A stretch of DNA of 51,314 nucleotides from Pectinatus sp. (lineage in GTDB: Bacteria; Bacillota; Negativicutes; Selenomonadales; Selenomonadaceae): contig JAHHSR010000005.1 of assembly GCA_020025075.1 (NCBI GenBank), forward strand, positions 1-51,314. The letters are read 5' to 3'. Positions 24,509 through 34,083 of this stretch are shown here, one piece after another. The translations under genes were made by a program, and so were the position numbers. The notes beneath the pieces are model-generated. The model saw only the letters and a list, made by a program, of their open reading frames with translations, was not told where the DNA came from and ran no database searches. Each line of letters opens with the position of its first letter. Position 1 is the stretch's first letter.

Positions 24509-24863
24509 ACAAAAAAATGACAGCGGCATAATAGGCGAACAGGTCGCCAGAAAATATTTAAAAAGCCTCGGCTATATCATTTTGCAGTGCAATTACCGCA
24601 CTAAGTGTGGCGAAATCGACATCATTGCCCAAGAAAACGAAACGCTCTGCTTCATCGAAGTCAAGACGCACCAAATGATTGCTTATGGCCAGGCTGCTTC
24701 TGCCGTAACGCCTAGAAAAATGCGCTGCCTGGCGCTAGCTGCGCAATTTTATCTCATGAAACACGCTCTCGACTGCCCCTGTCGCTTTGATATCATTGAG
24801 TGTTATTACAATGAAGCGTGGCATTTTAATTTAATAAAAGGAGCTTTCGAATATAGCCTATGA
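24501..24863 (+). CDS. yraN: YraN/UPF0102 nuclease-fold protein
   Basis: A 120-residue protein with the UPF0102 restriction-endonuclease-like fold: GEQVARKYLKSLGYIIL, CGEIDIIAQENETLCFIEVKT (acidic and Lys catalytic-like residues), then ASAVTPRKMRCLALAAQFYL. The start at 24501 overlaps the preceding stop by eight bases; an in-frame extension to 24390 lies inside the previous gene. The cellular role of the family is unclear. Confidence 0.9.
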   Translation: MRKQKNDSGIIGEQVARKYLKSLGYIILQCNYRTKCGEIDIIAQENETLCFIEVKTHQMIAYGQAASAVTPRKMRCLALAAQFYLMKHALDCPCRFDIIECYYNEAWHFNLIKGAFEYSL

Positions 24864-25438
24864 ATAAAATAAAGCAAAAAAAGCGCATCGTCATCGGCAT
24901 CTCCGGTGCAAGTGGCGCTATCTATGCCGCACGCTTACTAGAAGTATTGCAAAAGGACCAAAATGTTGAAGTGCATCTTGTTGCAACCGAGGCCGGCTGC
25001 AAGGTACTTGCGCACGAATGTCCCGATGTCTACGAAAACCTTTCATCATACGCCGATTACCTTTATGATGTCAGCAATATCGGCGAAAAAATCGCCAGCG
25101 GCTCATTTCTTTTTGACGCCATGGTCATCGTACCTTGCTCCATGAAGAGCCTTGCCGCCATTTCTTGCGGCCTTGCCGATAACCTCTTATGCCGAGCTGC
25201 TGATGTCGCCTTAAAAGAACATCGTCCGCTTATCATCGTGCCGCGCGAAACACCGCTTAATGCCATTCACCTTGAAAATATGCTCAAATTGGCAAGGCTA
25301 AATGTCACCATCTTGCCCGCCTGCCCCGGCTTTTACCATCAGCCGCAATCAATTGATGAGCTCATCAATATTATCGTCGGCAAAATCTGCGACCAGTTAG
25401 CGCTTGACAATCATCTCTTTAAGCGCTGGGGGGAATGA
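24860..25438 (+). CDS. ubiX: UbiX-family flavin prenyltransferase
   Basis: A flavin prenyltransferase of 192 residues that makes prenylated FMN for UbiD-type decarboxylases. GISGASGAIYAARLLEVL binds FMN; VIVPCSMKSLAAISCGLADNLLCRAADV, KEHRPLIIVPRETPLN and PACPGFYHQPQ are conserved. ATGA overlaps link it to yraN and comM. No ubiD-type gene lies in the window. Confidence 0.93.
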   Translation: MNKIKQKKRIVIGISGASGAIYAARLLEVLQKDQNVEVHLVATEAGCKVLAHECPDVYENLSSYADYLYDVSNIGEKIASGSFLFDAMVIVPCSMKSLAAISCGLADNLLCRAADVALKEHRPLIIVPRETPLNAIHLENMLKLARLNVTILPACPGFYHQPQSIDELINIIVGKICDQLALDNHLFKRWGE

Positions 25439-26961
25439 TGTTTGCCAAGACTTATGGTGCGGCCACGGCTAGCATTGACGGCGTTTTAATTGAAGTCGAA
25501 GCTGACATATGTCAAGGATTGCCCGGCTTTAATATTGTCGGCCTGCCTGATACAGCTGTACGAGAGGCAAAAGAGCGCGTCAAAACAGCCATAAAAAATT
25601 CTGGCATCAAGCTTGCGCCACGCCGCATCACCATAAATCTCGCCCCTGCCAATTTAAAAAAGGACGGCTGCGGCCTAGATTTGCCCATTGCTGTCGCCGT
25701 CTTAGCCGCTTATGGCTTCATCCCGCAAAATATCTGCCGCAGCTTTCTATTTGCCGGCGAACTGTCCTTCGAGGGCAAATTGCGCACTATAAGCGGCATT
25801 TTGCCCATGGCCATCTGTGCGCAGCAAAATGGCCTGCAAAAATTCATCTTGCCGCAAGGCAATGAAAATGAGGCCTTACTCGTCAAGGATATAGAGGTAT
25901 TTGCCATCACCAGCCTAGCTGAATTAGTCGAATTTTTAAATAAACGGCGAAAATTTTCTCCCGCCACGAGGACAAAAGAAATCTCTTCATTGCCTTATGC
26001 CTGTGATTTTTCCGATGTACAGGGACAATTTGCCGCCAAGCGAGCCTTAGAAATTGCCGCAGCGGGTAGCCACAATGTCATCATGTGCGGCCCGCCCGGC
26101 ACGGGCAAGACAATGCTGGCAAAATGCCTTCCTTCCATCTTGCCGCGCCTTTCACCTAAAGAAGCACTCGAGGTAACAAAAATATACAGCATTTGCGGCC
26201 TCCTGCCCAAAAACGGCGGCCTTATCGAAAGGCGGCCCTTTCGGCAGCCACATCACACCATTTCCAGTGCCGGCCTTATCGGTGGCGGCACCAATCCCCA
26301 CCCCGGAGAGGTTACCCTAAGCCATAATGGCGTCTTATTTTTAGATGAATTGCCCGAATTTGGGCGCAAGACAATCGAGCTCTTGCGCCAACCCCTAGAA
26401 GATAGGCAGATAACCATCACCCGCGCTGGCGGCACTTTTACCTTTCCGAGCGAACTAATCCTCATCTGTGCCTATAATCCATGCCCGTGCGGCTTTTTCG
26501 GCGATTTGCAGAAAAGTTGCACCTGTACCGAAAGGGAACGACGCAACTATGCACGGCGCATATCAGGTCCCCTCTTAGACAGGATTGACCTGCGCATCAA
26601 TCTTTCTCGTCCCGCTTATGGCGATTTATGCACCGAAAAAAAGGCTGAAACATCTGCCCAAATCAGAAAGCGCGTCGAAGCAGCACGAAAAATACAGCAA
26701 AAGCGCCTTTCGGCCTATAATTTGTGCTGCAATGCCCAGCTGACACACAAATTGATAAAAAAGCTCTGCTTCTTAGATGAGGCTTCACAAAAAATTATGC
26801 AAACCGCTTTTACAACAATGAACCTCAGTGCCCGCAGCTATGACAGGATAATAAAAGTCGCTCGTACTATTGCCGACTTAAAGGAATGCGAAAACATCTT
26901 GTCAGAGCATATCGCCGAAGCTATCCACTTCCGCAATTTTTCGCCTGCAGAAGGGCAATAA
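25435..26961 (+). CDS. comM: ComM/YifB-family Mg-chelatase-like ATPase
   Basis: AAA+ ATPase of 508 residues; ComM is a branch-migration helicase that helps integrate transformed DNA. An N-terminal Lon-like domain (about 1-170) precedes Walker A (GPPGTGKTMLAKCLP), Walker B (LFLDELPEF), the zinc-like CPCGFFGD.QKSCTC region and the C-terminal lid. The start may be the first or second ATG (25435 or 25438). Presence beside a ComG-like pilus operon is compatible with natural transformation. Confidence 0.93.
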   Translation: MMFAKTYGAATASIDGVLIEVEADICQGLPGFNIVGLPDTAVREAKERVKTAIKNSGIKLAPRRITINLAPANLKKDGCGLDLPIAVAVLAAYGFIPQNICRSFLFAGELSFEGKLRTISGILPMAICAQQNGLQKFILPQGNENEALLVKDIEVFAITSLAELVEFLNKRRKFSPATRTKEISSLPYACDFSDVQGQFAAKRALEIAAAGSHNVIMCGPPGTGKTMLAKCLPSILPRLSPKEALEVTKIYSICGLLPKNGGLIERRPFRQPHHTISSAGLIGGGTNPHPGEVTLSHNGVLFLDELPEFGRKTIELLRQPLEDRQITITRAGGTFTFPSELILICAYNPCPCGFFGDLQKSCTCTERERRNYARRISGPLLDRIDLRINLSRPAYGDLCTEKKAETSAQIRKRVEAARKIQQKRLSAYNLCCNAQLTHKLIKKLCFLDEASQKIMQTAFTTMNLSARSYDRIIKVARTIADLKECENILSEHIAEAIHFRNFSPAEGQ

Positions 26962-27026
26962 AGAATATTTTTTCAAAATTGGCAACAATTTTATCAAGTA
27001 AAAATTTTTAAGAAAAAGGTGTTAAA

Positions 27027-27920
27027 TTGAAATATAATATCACAGCAAAAACAAAAAAATTGGCTCTCATCGGTAATCCCGTCAGCCATTCTTATTCTCC
27101 CCTCATTCAAAATACCGCTCTTGCCATGATGCACCTCGATTATGTCTATACGGCTATGCCCGTCCAAAAAGAATCTCTTGAAGATGCCGTACGCGGGCTT
27201 AAAGCATTGGGATTTAGCGGCTTTAACGTTACTTTGCCTTATAAGAGTGCTATTATGCAATATTTAGACGAGGTGGATAGCGATGCAAGAGCTATCGGCA
27301 GCGTCAACACCGTAACGATAAAAAATGGCCGCACTTACGGCTCCAACACCGATTCAATCGGATTTATCAATGCTCTTTTGCACATCAATTTCCCCGTAGA
27401 AAAGAAAAGAGCCGTAGTCATGGGAGCAGGCGGCTCAGCACGTGCCGTCATTTATAGCCTCTTGCAATATAATATCGACGAGGTGTGCATATTGGCCCGC
27501 CATTTGCAAAAAGCCGAGCAGATTGCCAGCGATTTTGCCAAAGCCGGCAAAGTGACCACTTGCCTTTGGACAGAGAGCAACCAAACGCAAGTTGCCGCCC
27601 AACTGGCAAAAGCCGACCTTTTAGTCAATACGACACCACTTGGCATGCACCCGCACATCAATGAAATACCGCCCGTCGATTTAAAAGCATTGAAAGAAGG
27701 CGCACTCGTCTATGACATCATCTACACGCCAGAAAAAACGACCTTACTTACACAGGCACAGCAAAACGGCCACCTGATTTTAAACGGCGAATTCATGCTC
27801 GCCGGCCAAGGTGCTGCTGCACTAGAAAAATGGCTTGGCATAAAAGTAGATATTGATATCTTGCGCATTGCCCTTCACAATGCGCTCAAGGAGCAAAATG
27901 ATGCATCCTCCGAGCAATGA
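27027..27920 (+). CDS. aroE: shikimate dehydrogenase
   Basis: AroE, 297 residues, reduces 3-dehydroshikimate with NADPH. The substrate site is GNPVSHSYSPLIQN, the catalytic Lys and Asp are in FNVTLPYKSAIM and GSNTDSIGF, and the nucleotide loop is GAGGSARAV. NTTPLGMHP is conserved. TTG at 27027 follows AAAAAGGTG. Its 3' end overlaps the start of the pilus operon, which may place them on one transcript. Confidence 0.94.
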   Translation: MKYNITAKTKKLALIGNPVSHSYSPLIQNTALAMMHLDYVYTAMPVQKESLEDAVRGLKALGFSGFNVTLPYKSAIMQYLDEVDSDARAIGSVNTVTIKNGRTYGSNTDSIGFINALLHINFPVEKKRAVVMGAGGSARAVIYSLLQYNIDEVCILARHLQKAEQIASDFAKAGKVTTCLWTESNQTQVAAQLAKADLLVNTTPLGMHPHINEIPPVDLKALKEGALVYDIIYTPEKTTLLTQAQQNGHLILNGEFMLAGQGAAALEKWLGIKVDIDILRIALHNALKEQNDASSEQ

Positions 27921-29148
27921 TAAAAAGGATTTTCTTGCCTTGAGCGAAAAAATCCTTTCTGGCGGACAAATTGAAGCGGGCAAGATTATGCCACCTTCCA
28001 TTCAGGCACCGCTCATTGACTTTGCTGACAAATTGCTGCTCGCTGCTTTAAATCAGCGGGCCAGCGACTTGCACATTGAACCACATGAAGGTCAGCTTTT
28101 TATACGGCTACGCATTGACGGACTGCTGCAGACATATCTAACGCTGCCCAAAGCACTGCAAAATCCCTTGCTTTCTAGGCTCAAGCTCTTATCAAAGATG
28201 GATATTATAGAAAGAAGACAGCCGCAAGATGGTTCCTTTCAATTTTGCGATGGCTCATACCGTGCTGATGTCCGCACGGCCACGATGCCTACCTTGCAGG
28301 GAGAAAAAATGGTGCTGCGCCTTTTTCGCCAGCAAAACAAGCTCCGCACTCTTGCTGAACTCGACTTTACAGCTGCCAATTTAAAAAAATTTTATAACTT
28401 GCTCACCCATAAAGGCGGTCTTATCATCAATTCAGGTCCTGTCAATTCTGGCAAGAGCACGACATTATATGCCGCCTTAAATGAGCTATGCCGCACTGAC
28501 TGCAGCATAGTTTCACTAGAAGACCCAGTCGAATGTCGCTTGGATGAAATTACGCAAATTCAAGTTAATGATGCCATTGGCCTTACCTTTTCCCGTTGCC
28601 TGCGCGCTCTTTTGCGCCAAGACCCGGATATCATCATGATTGGTGAGATTCGAGATGAAGAAGTTGCACAATTAGCAATAAAATTTGCCCTAACAGGACG
28701 CCTTGTCCTTACAACACTTCATGCCGAAAATACCGCTAAAGCCATCTTGCGCCTCTTGCAGATGAAAATTAAGCCGCATTTGCTTGATGCCGCACTCATC
28801 GGCTGCCTCTCCCAGCGCCTTTTACGGCGCCTCTGCCCACATTGCAGCGCACCAGCTAAAGCTCCTACCAAGGCACAGATTGAATTTTGCCATTATCACA
28901 ATATAAGCCTTTCAGATGACTGGCAAGGAACGGGCTGCACCCAATGTAACGGCAGTGGTTTTCTAGGCAGGATACCTTTGCACGAAGTCTTAACTTGGTC
29001 TGAATATAAAAACATGAATATTTTGAATAAAATTAATTATTCTAATATTCCAAAGCCAAAAATCTCCCTTCTTGCCGATGGAGTAGAAAAAATAAAAGCA
29101 CACTTGACCAATAGCCATGAATTGATGAGGTTCTTCCATCATGCCTGA
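27898..29148 (+). CDS. type IV pilus/ComGA-like assembly ATPase
   Basis: A GspE/PilB-type ATPase of 416 residues that powers pilus polymerisation. Short N-terminus, then LNQRASDLHIEPHEG, Walker A (GPVNSGKSTT), Asp box and Walker B (DPDIIMIGEIRDEEVA), His box (TTLHAENTAKAI), and a zinc-binding four-Cys motif (CPHC...CTQC). The start at 27898 follows CAAGGAGC; the extension to 27853 lies inside aroE. It lacks the large N-terminal domain of classical PilB, like ComGA. First gene of the pilus operon. Confidence 0.88.
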   Translation: MMHPPSNDKKDFLALSEKILSGGQIEAGKIMPPSIQAPLIDFADKLLLAALNQRASDLHIEPHEGQLFIRLRIDGLLQTYLTLPKALQNPLLSRLKLLSKMDIIERRQPQDGSFQFCDGSYRADVRTATMPTLQGEKMVLRLFRQQNKLRTLAELDFTAANLKKFYNLLTHKGGLIINSGPVNSGKSTTLYAALNELCRTDCSIVSLEDPVECRLDEITQIQVNDAIGLTFSRCLRALLRQDPDIIMIGEIRDEEVAQLAIKFALTGRLVLTTLHAENTAKAILRLLQMKIKPHLLDAALIGCLSQRLLRRLCPHCSAPAKAPTKAQIEFCHYHNISLSDDWQGTGCTQCNGSGFLGRIPLHEVLTWSEYKNMNILNKINYSNIPKPKISLLADGVEKIKAHLTNSHELMRFFHHA

Positions 29149-30127
29149 TGCCATCACGAAGCTAAAAGCCTTGCTCTTAATGCATCCTGATGCCTCCGAC
29201 CTTCATTTAAAATCAAATATGCCTTATTTTTGGCGCCAGGAGGGAAAGCTCTATCCTGCTGAAAACCTGCTCAGCCATTGCGAACTAGAGAAAATCTGCC
29301 AAGTACTATTAAATGATGCCCAAAAAAATATGCTCCTCCTAAACGGCCATATAGACACAGCCTTTCAAATTAATGCTTTGCGCTTTCGCCTTAATATATA
29401 TAAATGCCAAAACTATCTATCCTTTAGCATCAGATACATTAAGCAAGAGCTATACCCTTTGGAAAAAGAAGACAGCTGCCTATTTGACCTGATGCAAAAG
29501 ACGGGCCTTTTCCTTATTACCGGCCCTTGCGGCAGTGGCAAATCAAGTACCTTAGCAACGCTGATTAATGCGCGGTTAAAGGCACCTTGTCACCTGATAA
29601 CGCTCGAAGACCCGATTGAATACCTCTTTTCTTCTCCGCATAGCCTCATTCATCAAAGAGAATATGGGCTTGATTTTCACGATTTCTCTACCGCTTTAAA
29701 AGGGGCGCTCCGTCAAGACCCGGATATTATCATGGTCGGAGAAATAAGAGATGCCGCGACCATGCAAGCTGCTTTGACTGCAGCACAGACTGGCCATCTC
29801 GTCCTTTCCACCTTGCACACTTCAAGCTGCACAGAAGCCATCAGCAGAGTGGAAGGATTTTTCGAAAGCCGCCAAAGGGATTTAATTCGTCTCGACTTTT
29901 CCCAATGTCTTTTAGCAATAGTTGCGCAGCGTCTTTTATGCGGCGCGGATAATAAGCTGCATTGCGCCCGAGAAATCATGCTTGCTACACCAGCTGTCCG
30001 CAATCTCATTGCTTCGGGAAATTTGCAGCAGCTGACATCTCAAATCCAAATGGGGGCACAAAATGGCATGCGCACTATGAAACAAGCTTTAGAAAAAATA
30101 TTTTTTCAAGAAAACGCTTTAAGGTGA
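29141..30127 (+). CDS. pilT: PilT-like pilus retraction ATPase
   Basis: A 328-residue ATPase of the PilT group, which depolymerises pili. SDLHLKSNMPYFWRQEGKL opens the N-terminal domain; Walker A is GPCGSGKSST, the Asp box EDPIEYLF, Walker B DPDIIMVGEIRD, and the His box STLHTSSC. It overlaps the assembly ATPase by eight bases. Its presence implies retractile pili (twitching or DNA uptake). Confidence 0.87.
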   Translation: MPDAITKLKALLLMHPDASDLHLKSNMPYFWRQEGKLYPAENLLSHCELEKICQVLLNDAQKNMLLLNGHIDTAFQINALRFRLNIYKCQNYLSFSIRYIKQELYPLEKEDSCLFDLMQKTGLFLITGPCGSGKSSTLATLINARLKAPCHLITLEDPIEYLFSSPHSLIHQREYGLDFHDFSTALKGALRQDPDIIMVGEIRDAATMQAALTAAQTGHLVLSTLHTSSCTEAISRVEGFFESRQRDLIRLDFSQCLLAIVAQRLLCGADNKLHCAREIMLATPAVRNLIASGNLQQLTSQIQMGAQNGMRTMKQALEKIFFQENALR

Positions 30128-30131
30128 CTAT

Positions 30132-31292
30132 ATGAAACTATATCACTATAAATTATGCGATAAAGACGGACAAATAATCACGGGCGCAATGACAGCAAAT
30201 TCCAAAAATGACGTTTTATCGCACTTTGCCCAAATGCCTTATACCGTGCTAGCTATAACCTCTTTGCGCCCCAAAAAAATATTTTCTCCTGCCCAGCAAT
30301 TACTTTTTTGCCGACAACTTGCCATTTTACTGCAAGCCAACATTAGTCTGCAAGATGCACTAGCCATCCTCTCGCAAAGTGCCTCGAAAAAGACCCTGCC
30401 CCTTTTTTTCAGCCTACATGAATCCATTGCCAAGGGATTTTCCCTCAGCGAAGCCATCGAAAAAAGCGGTTTTTTCCTATCGCCAATCTTACAAAATTTC
30501 ATTAAAATAGGGCAGACAAGCGGGCGCCTAGATGAAGCACTCAAAAAAGCGACCATTTATCTCTCCTTCACCCGCCTTGCCACTGAAAAAATAAAGGCGG
30601 CCAGCATCTATCCTATCATTCTCATTATCGCCTTATTTATCTCTTTGAGCGCTATCTCCCTTCTCGTCTTGCCAGCCATGAATTCCTTGCTCATGAACTT
30701 ACACGTACCGCTGCCTTATTTTACAAGACTATTCATAAATGGACACGTCATACCGCTTGTACTTAGCAGCTTTCTCATCATTTTTTTATTGCTTTTGCTG
30801 TTTTATAAGAAAAATCCCCTTTCCTTTTATCGCTGCTTTTTCCAACTGCCGCTTTTAGGAACCTTATGCCAAGAAATTCTTCTCTTTCGGCTTTGCAGCG
30901 GCCTTGAAGCCCTCTTAAGTGCGGGTATTCCCATTGAAGAGGCTTCTTTGCTGCTTGCTACTCAAAACGATAATTGTTATATCGAACATCTTTTACATTT
31001 AGCTTCAAAAACCCTAGAGCAAGGGTTGCCTTTAAGCAAGGCCTGGCAAGAAGAAAAATCTCTACCGCCAATTTTTCTTCAGCTCATCACCGCGGGAGAA
31101 GCAAGCGGCAATCTATCAAATATTTTTTCTTTAATCATTGACTTTTATCAAAAGGATAGCGAAATACTGCAAAAAAAATTCATTTCTCTTTTAGAGCCAG
31201 CCTTAATTCTCATAATTTCTCTTTTTGTCGGCAGCTTTGTCATGGCCATCGTCCTGCCACTCTTAGATGCCGGCTCACAAATTAATCTTTGA
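30132..31292 (+). CDS. pilC: type IV pilus inner-membrane platform protein (PilC/GspF)
   Basis: A 386-residue GspF-family protein with two repeats (LLFCRQLAILLQANISLQDAL and ILLFRLCSGLEALLSAGIPIEEA) and membrane segments near residues 155-180, 210-235 and 360-380. It is the platform on which the ATPases act. AAGGTGAC precedes the ATG. It lies between pilT and the major pilin. Confidence 0.9.
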   Translation: MKLYHYKLCDKDGQIITGAMTANSKNDVLSHFAQMPYTVLAITSLRPKKIFSPAQQLLFCRQLAILLQANISLQDALAILSQSASKKTLPLFFSLHESIAKGFSLSEAIEKSGFFLSPILQNFIKIGQTSGRLDEALKKATIYLSFTRLATEKIKAASIYPIILIIALFISLSAISLLVLPAMNSLLMNLHVPLPYFTRLFINGHVIPLVLSSFLIIFLLLLLFYKKNPLSFYRCFFQLPLLGTLCQEILLFRLCSGLEALLSAGIPIEEASLLLATQNDNCYIEHLLHLASKTLEQGLPLSKAWQEEKSLPPIFLQLITAGEASGNLSNIFSLIIDFYQKDSEILQKKFISLLEPALILIISLFVGSFVMAIVLPLLDAGSQINL

Positions 31293-31320
31293 ATTATATT
31301 GCGAAAGGTGGAAAAAAGCC

Positions 31321-31734
31321 ATGCGTGCAAACATGAAAAACTTAATTAAAGATTGTCGCGGTTTCACATTATTGGAACTGATTATTGTCATCACGATTTT
31401 TGGCATCATCTCTTCAATTGCCATTCCCCGTTTCAATAATTCTTTGGCCCTTGCCAATACCGTCAAAATAAAAGCTGACCTTGAAGTCATTAATACGGCA
31501 ATTGCTCTCTATGAGGTCAGTCATCATCGTCGGCCACAGAATATTAAAATTGACCTCGATGAATTTATCGCCGATGTAGATAAAATGAGTCCACCACAAG
31601 GAGATTGCCTAATGCGCGATGGAAGCAAGCAAAAGATTACCGCCAAAGAATACACACTTGACGCTAAAGGCGAAAGAGCCCTTTGCCAAAATCACCCTTT
31701 AGCTGATTTTGGTCCATCTGCCAAGGTAAGCTAA
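31321..31734 (+). CDS. type IV pilin / ComGC-GspG-like major prepilin
   Basis: A 137-residue prepilin with a short basic leader, the prepilin peptidase site CRG/FTLLELIIV (Glu at +5), and a hydrophobic helix continuing VITIFGIISSIAIPRF. The globular part has the GspG-like pattern (IKADLEVINTAIALYEVSH). The start at 31321 follows AAAGGTGG; an in-frame start at 31267 would overlap pilC and give an atypically long leader. Probably the major subunit. Confidence 0.88.
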   Translation: MRANMKNLIKDCRGFTLLELIIVITIFGIISSIAIPRFNNSLALANTVKIKADLEVINTAIALYEVSHHRRPQNIKIDLDEFIADVDKMSPPQGDCLMRDGSKQKITAKEYTLDAKGERALCQNHPLADFGPSAKVS

Positions 31735-31737
31735 GAT

Positions 31738-32160
31738 ATGCTCTATTTTTTTCTCGCTTTACTTTTTGTTTTGCAGCTTGCCGTCATTTCCTACATCGAT
31801 TACCGACACTATATAATAAAAAACTCACATCTTGCTTTTCTGCTCCTTTCGGGCTTTTTTCTCGCCGAACAGCACTTTATCTGCTGGCAAGAAGAACTCC
31901 TAGTCAAATTATCTTTTATTGCTCTGACTTTTTTCCCCGTTTATTTTTTGAGCGACGGCTTAGGTGGCGGCGATGTAAAGCTTGCCTGCTGCCTAGCCTT
32001 GCCACTTTCCTATGCAGAACTGCTCACGGCAATTTTCATTGCCCTTTTTAGCGCATTAATTTGCTTTTTATTTCTGAAAAAAAAGCAAATTCTCCTGCCT
32101 TTTGCCCCTTTTTTAAGCGCGGGCACGCTAATTGCCCTTTTATTAAGATTACAACCATAA
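31738..32160 (+). CDS. prepilin peptidase (A24 family, peptidase domain only)
   Basis: A 140-residue polytopic membrane aspartyl peptidase. The catalytic aspartates are in SYIDYRHYIIKNSHL and GLGGGDVKLAC. The N-terminal methylase domain of full-length PilD is missing, as in TadV/CpaA-type enzymes. Location directly after the major prepilin implies it processes the pilins of this operon. Confidence 0.87.
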   Translation: MLYFFLALLFVLQLAVISYIDYRHYIIKNSHLAFLLLSGFFLAEQHFICWQEELLVKLSFIALTFFPVYFLSDGLGGGDVKLACCLALPLSYAELLTAIFIALFSALICFLFLKKKQILLPFAPFLSAGTLIALLLRLQP

Positions 32161-32180
32161 AAGAAAGGAGAAACGGTCAT

Positions 32181-32225
32181 TTGCCTTTCCTAAAAGATAA
32201 GGCACCTGCCCGTATTTTAAAATGA
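32181..32225 (+). CDS. possible 14-residue leader peptide
   Basis: TTG at 32181 follows a strong AAAGGAG (32164-32170) at good spacing and encodes MPFLKDKAPARILK, ending in TGA that overlaps the ATG of the next prepilin gene. The next gene has no Shine-Dalgarno of its own at its start, so this short frame could couple its translation. It may equally be chance. Confidence 0.35.
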   Translation: MPFLKDKAPARILK

Positions 32226-32659
32226 ATGCTAAAGGAGGCTTTATCAGTTTTGAAATAATCATTGCTTTAAGCATATTTTTGATAATTTTGACTTTTTGCA
32301 CCCCTAAATTAATTTCACTTCACAAGCAGCTCTATGTTGATTATGTTACCCATTGCCTGGCCTCCAACTTGCGTATAGCACAGCAGCAAAATGCTATTTT
32401 GCCACCAAATGGCGGCTCAAAGGGCCTTGTCCCAGCCAAGCTCTGCATATATCCACATAAGGCAGAATTATATACGACGGACAAAAAAGTACATCGCCTT
32501 GAACTGCCCAAAGAAATAACCTTAAGCTGCAACCGCGGCGCTGTAATCTCTTTTAATTTTGGCAATCCGATGACTTATTCTTCAGCTACCATCTATATAA
32601 AAGGAGGAACCTATTGGCGCATGATTCATATCACATCATACGGGAGGATAAGAATTTGA
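32222..32659 (+). CDS. prepilin-like protein (GspH/ComGD type)
   Basis: A 145-residue minor pseudopilin. KGG/FISFEIIIAL is a prepilin peptidase site with Glu at +5, followed by a hydrophobic helix (SIFLIILTFCTPKLI) and a globular part resembling GspH/ComGD in size. Probably part of the priming tip of the pilus. The immediate upstream sequence lacks a Shine-Dalgarno. Confidence 0.75.
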   Translation: MNAKGGFISFEIIIALSIFLIILTFCTPKLISLHKQLYVDYVTHCLASNLRIAQQQNAILPPNGGSKGLVPAKLCIYPHKAELYTTDKKVHRLELPKEITLSCNRGAVISFNFGNPMTYSSATIYIKGGTYWRMIHITSYGRIRI

Positions 32660-33045
32660 AAAATAACCGACAGCAAAATGGCTTTTTTCTACTTCACGCC
32701 CTCACCTGTACCTGCTTTTTAGCAGCATCTACCGCCCTGCTCATCTCCTTTCACGCATTTTGTCTTGAAGATAGGGCACACGATTTAAAAATGACCGCCT
32801 ATCATTTGGCAAAAAGAGAAATTTTATTAGCGCAGGCTGCCTTTGCTCATGAAACAGAGACAGAGCCTTTAAAATATAATTCAGAATATAAATTAAATTT
32901 AAACGAATGTATCTTTACCATCAAAAGAAATATTGACCAATCCTATCCAGCGCTCATCACAGTACAGATAACATACCCCCTGCAAGGAAAAGAACACTCT
33001 GTCCGCTTAGAAAAATACGTTTGCAATAAAAATAATACAACATAA
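32656..33045 (+). CDS. prepilin-like minor subunit (ComGE-like position)
   Basis: A 129-residue protein with a hydrophobic N-terminus (GFFLLHALTCTCFLAASTALLI) after a basic leader, so a pseudopilin, although Glu at +5 is replaced by His. TTG at 32656 follows GGGAGGATAAGAA and overlaps the previous stop. Position and size match ComGE/GspI; sequence similarity is weak. Confidence 0.65.
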   Translation: MKNNRQQNGFFLLHALTCTCFLAASTALLISFHAFCLEDRAHDLKMTAYHLAKREILLAQAAFAHETETEPLKYNSEYKLNLNECIFTIKRNIDQSYPALITVQITYPLQGKEHSVRLEKYVCNKNNTT

Positions 33046-33110
33046 TATTCCATTTCAAAAAATACACGAAAGGACTTGCTGGAGCTTTTCTCCTAGACTT
33101 AATAAATGCC

Positions 33111-33644
33111 ATGAAAAAAATTTTCGATTGCCGCGGCAGCTTAATGCTCGAAGCACTCCTTTCTCTGCTTCTCATCAGTGCTTGCCTAGGATGCCTTGCT
33201 CAATGTCTCACCGGATTCATCCAAGGCTATAATACACTTTTACAAAAACGCGAGCTAAAAGCCCAAATGCGGCTTGCCCTTTCACATATGCTTTATGATT
33301 TAGAAAAATCTAATTTTTTAATTATAACTAAAAAAAAGGAATGCGACAAAATTACCTTTATAAAACATACGCCATCTGGCACTATTCTTGAAAAAGCTAC
33401 CTATGAACAAGACAGCCAAAATGTCGCCATGCCCCGCATTTACAAAGAGCAACAGCCAATCACTCCCGGCTATTCCTCCTGTCCCATAGGCATAAGATTT
33501 TATTGTCGTCCGCTTAGCACTTCACCTAACAACCAAACCTATCTTTTGCGCCTTGAAGGGAGAACGCCAGCGCTAAAAAATCCCCTCATTATAGCTACTG
33601 CTGTACGACTCAACGGTTTTCTGGAGAATAATGGCAATGAATAA
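33111..33644 (+). CDS. prepilin-like minor subunit (ComGF/PilW-like)
   Basis: A 177-residue protein with CRG/SLMLEALLSLLLI, a prepilin cleavage site with Glu at +5, a hydrophobic helix and a larger globular part, as in PilW/GspJ or ComGF. The Shine-Dalgarno before the ATG is poor. It overlaps the next gene by 14 bases. Confidence 0.72.
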   Translation: MKKIFDCRGSLMLEALLSLLLISACLGCLAQCLTGFIQGYNTLLQKRELKAQMRLALSHMLYDLEKSNFLIITKKKECDKITFIKHTPSGTILEKATYEQDSQNVAMPRIYKEQQPITPGYSSCPIGIRFYCRPLSTSPNNQTYLLRLEGRTPALKNPLIIATAVRLNGFLENNGNE

Positions 33645-34083
33645 GCGCGGCTTTCTCTCAATTATCTGCCTATTAATTCTTTTGCCAATTTGCTTCATGG
33701 CCGCTGCCTTGCATAACCTTAGCCAAGATGAAAGAAAAATTGTCAATTATCGCCATGATGAGCTGACCGCCCAGATTGCTTTAGACAGCTCACTTGAAAT
33801 AGCCTTGCAAAAAATGTACGATGAGCCGAAGTTTTATGAAACCGCCTATGCTGAAGCCCCCAAAAAAGGACTGGCTGTTTATGCGCCAGTTCTATATGAA
33901 ATCAACCTGCCGGAAAAATCACTTTCTTCTCTTGTCCGCTTTCGCTTCATCAATCATGCCGAAAATCTCTTCTGCTTAGAAGCAACAACTGCCTACAAAA
34001 CATCTGAAAAGAAAAATTTTCTCTACGTAAAAAGGAGGGCCACCCAATATGTTATCGTCTGTCGCACAGATTCTCAAAGATAA
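33631..34083 (+). CDS. PilX/GspK-like minor pilus protein
   Basis: A 150-residue protein opening NKRGFLSIICLLILLPICFM: a basic leader, Gly-Phe cleavage-like site and hydrophobic helix without Glu at +5, as in GspK/PilX proteins. The remainder has no recognised domain. Overlaps at both ends (14 and 35 bases) place it firmly in the operon. Confidence 0.62.
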   Translation: MAMNKRGFLSIICLLILLPICFMAAALHNLSQDERKIVNYRHDELTAQIALDSSLEIALQKMYDEPKFYETAYAEAPKKGLAVYAPVLYEINLPEKSLSSLVRFRFINHAENLFCLEATTAYKTSEKKNFLYVKRRATQYVIVCRTDSQR

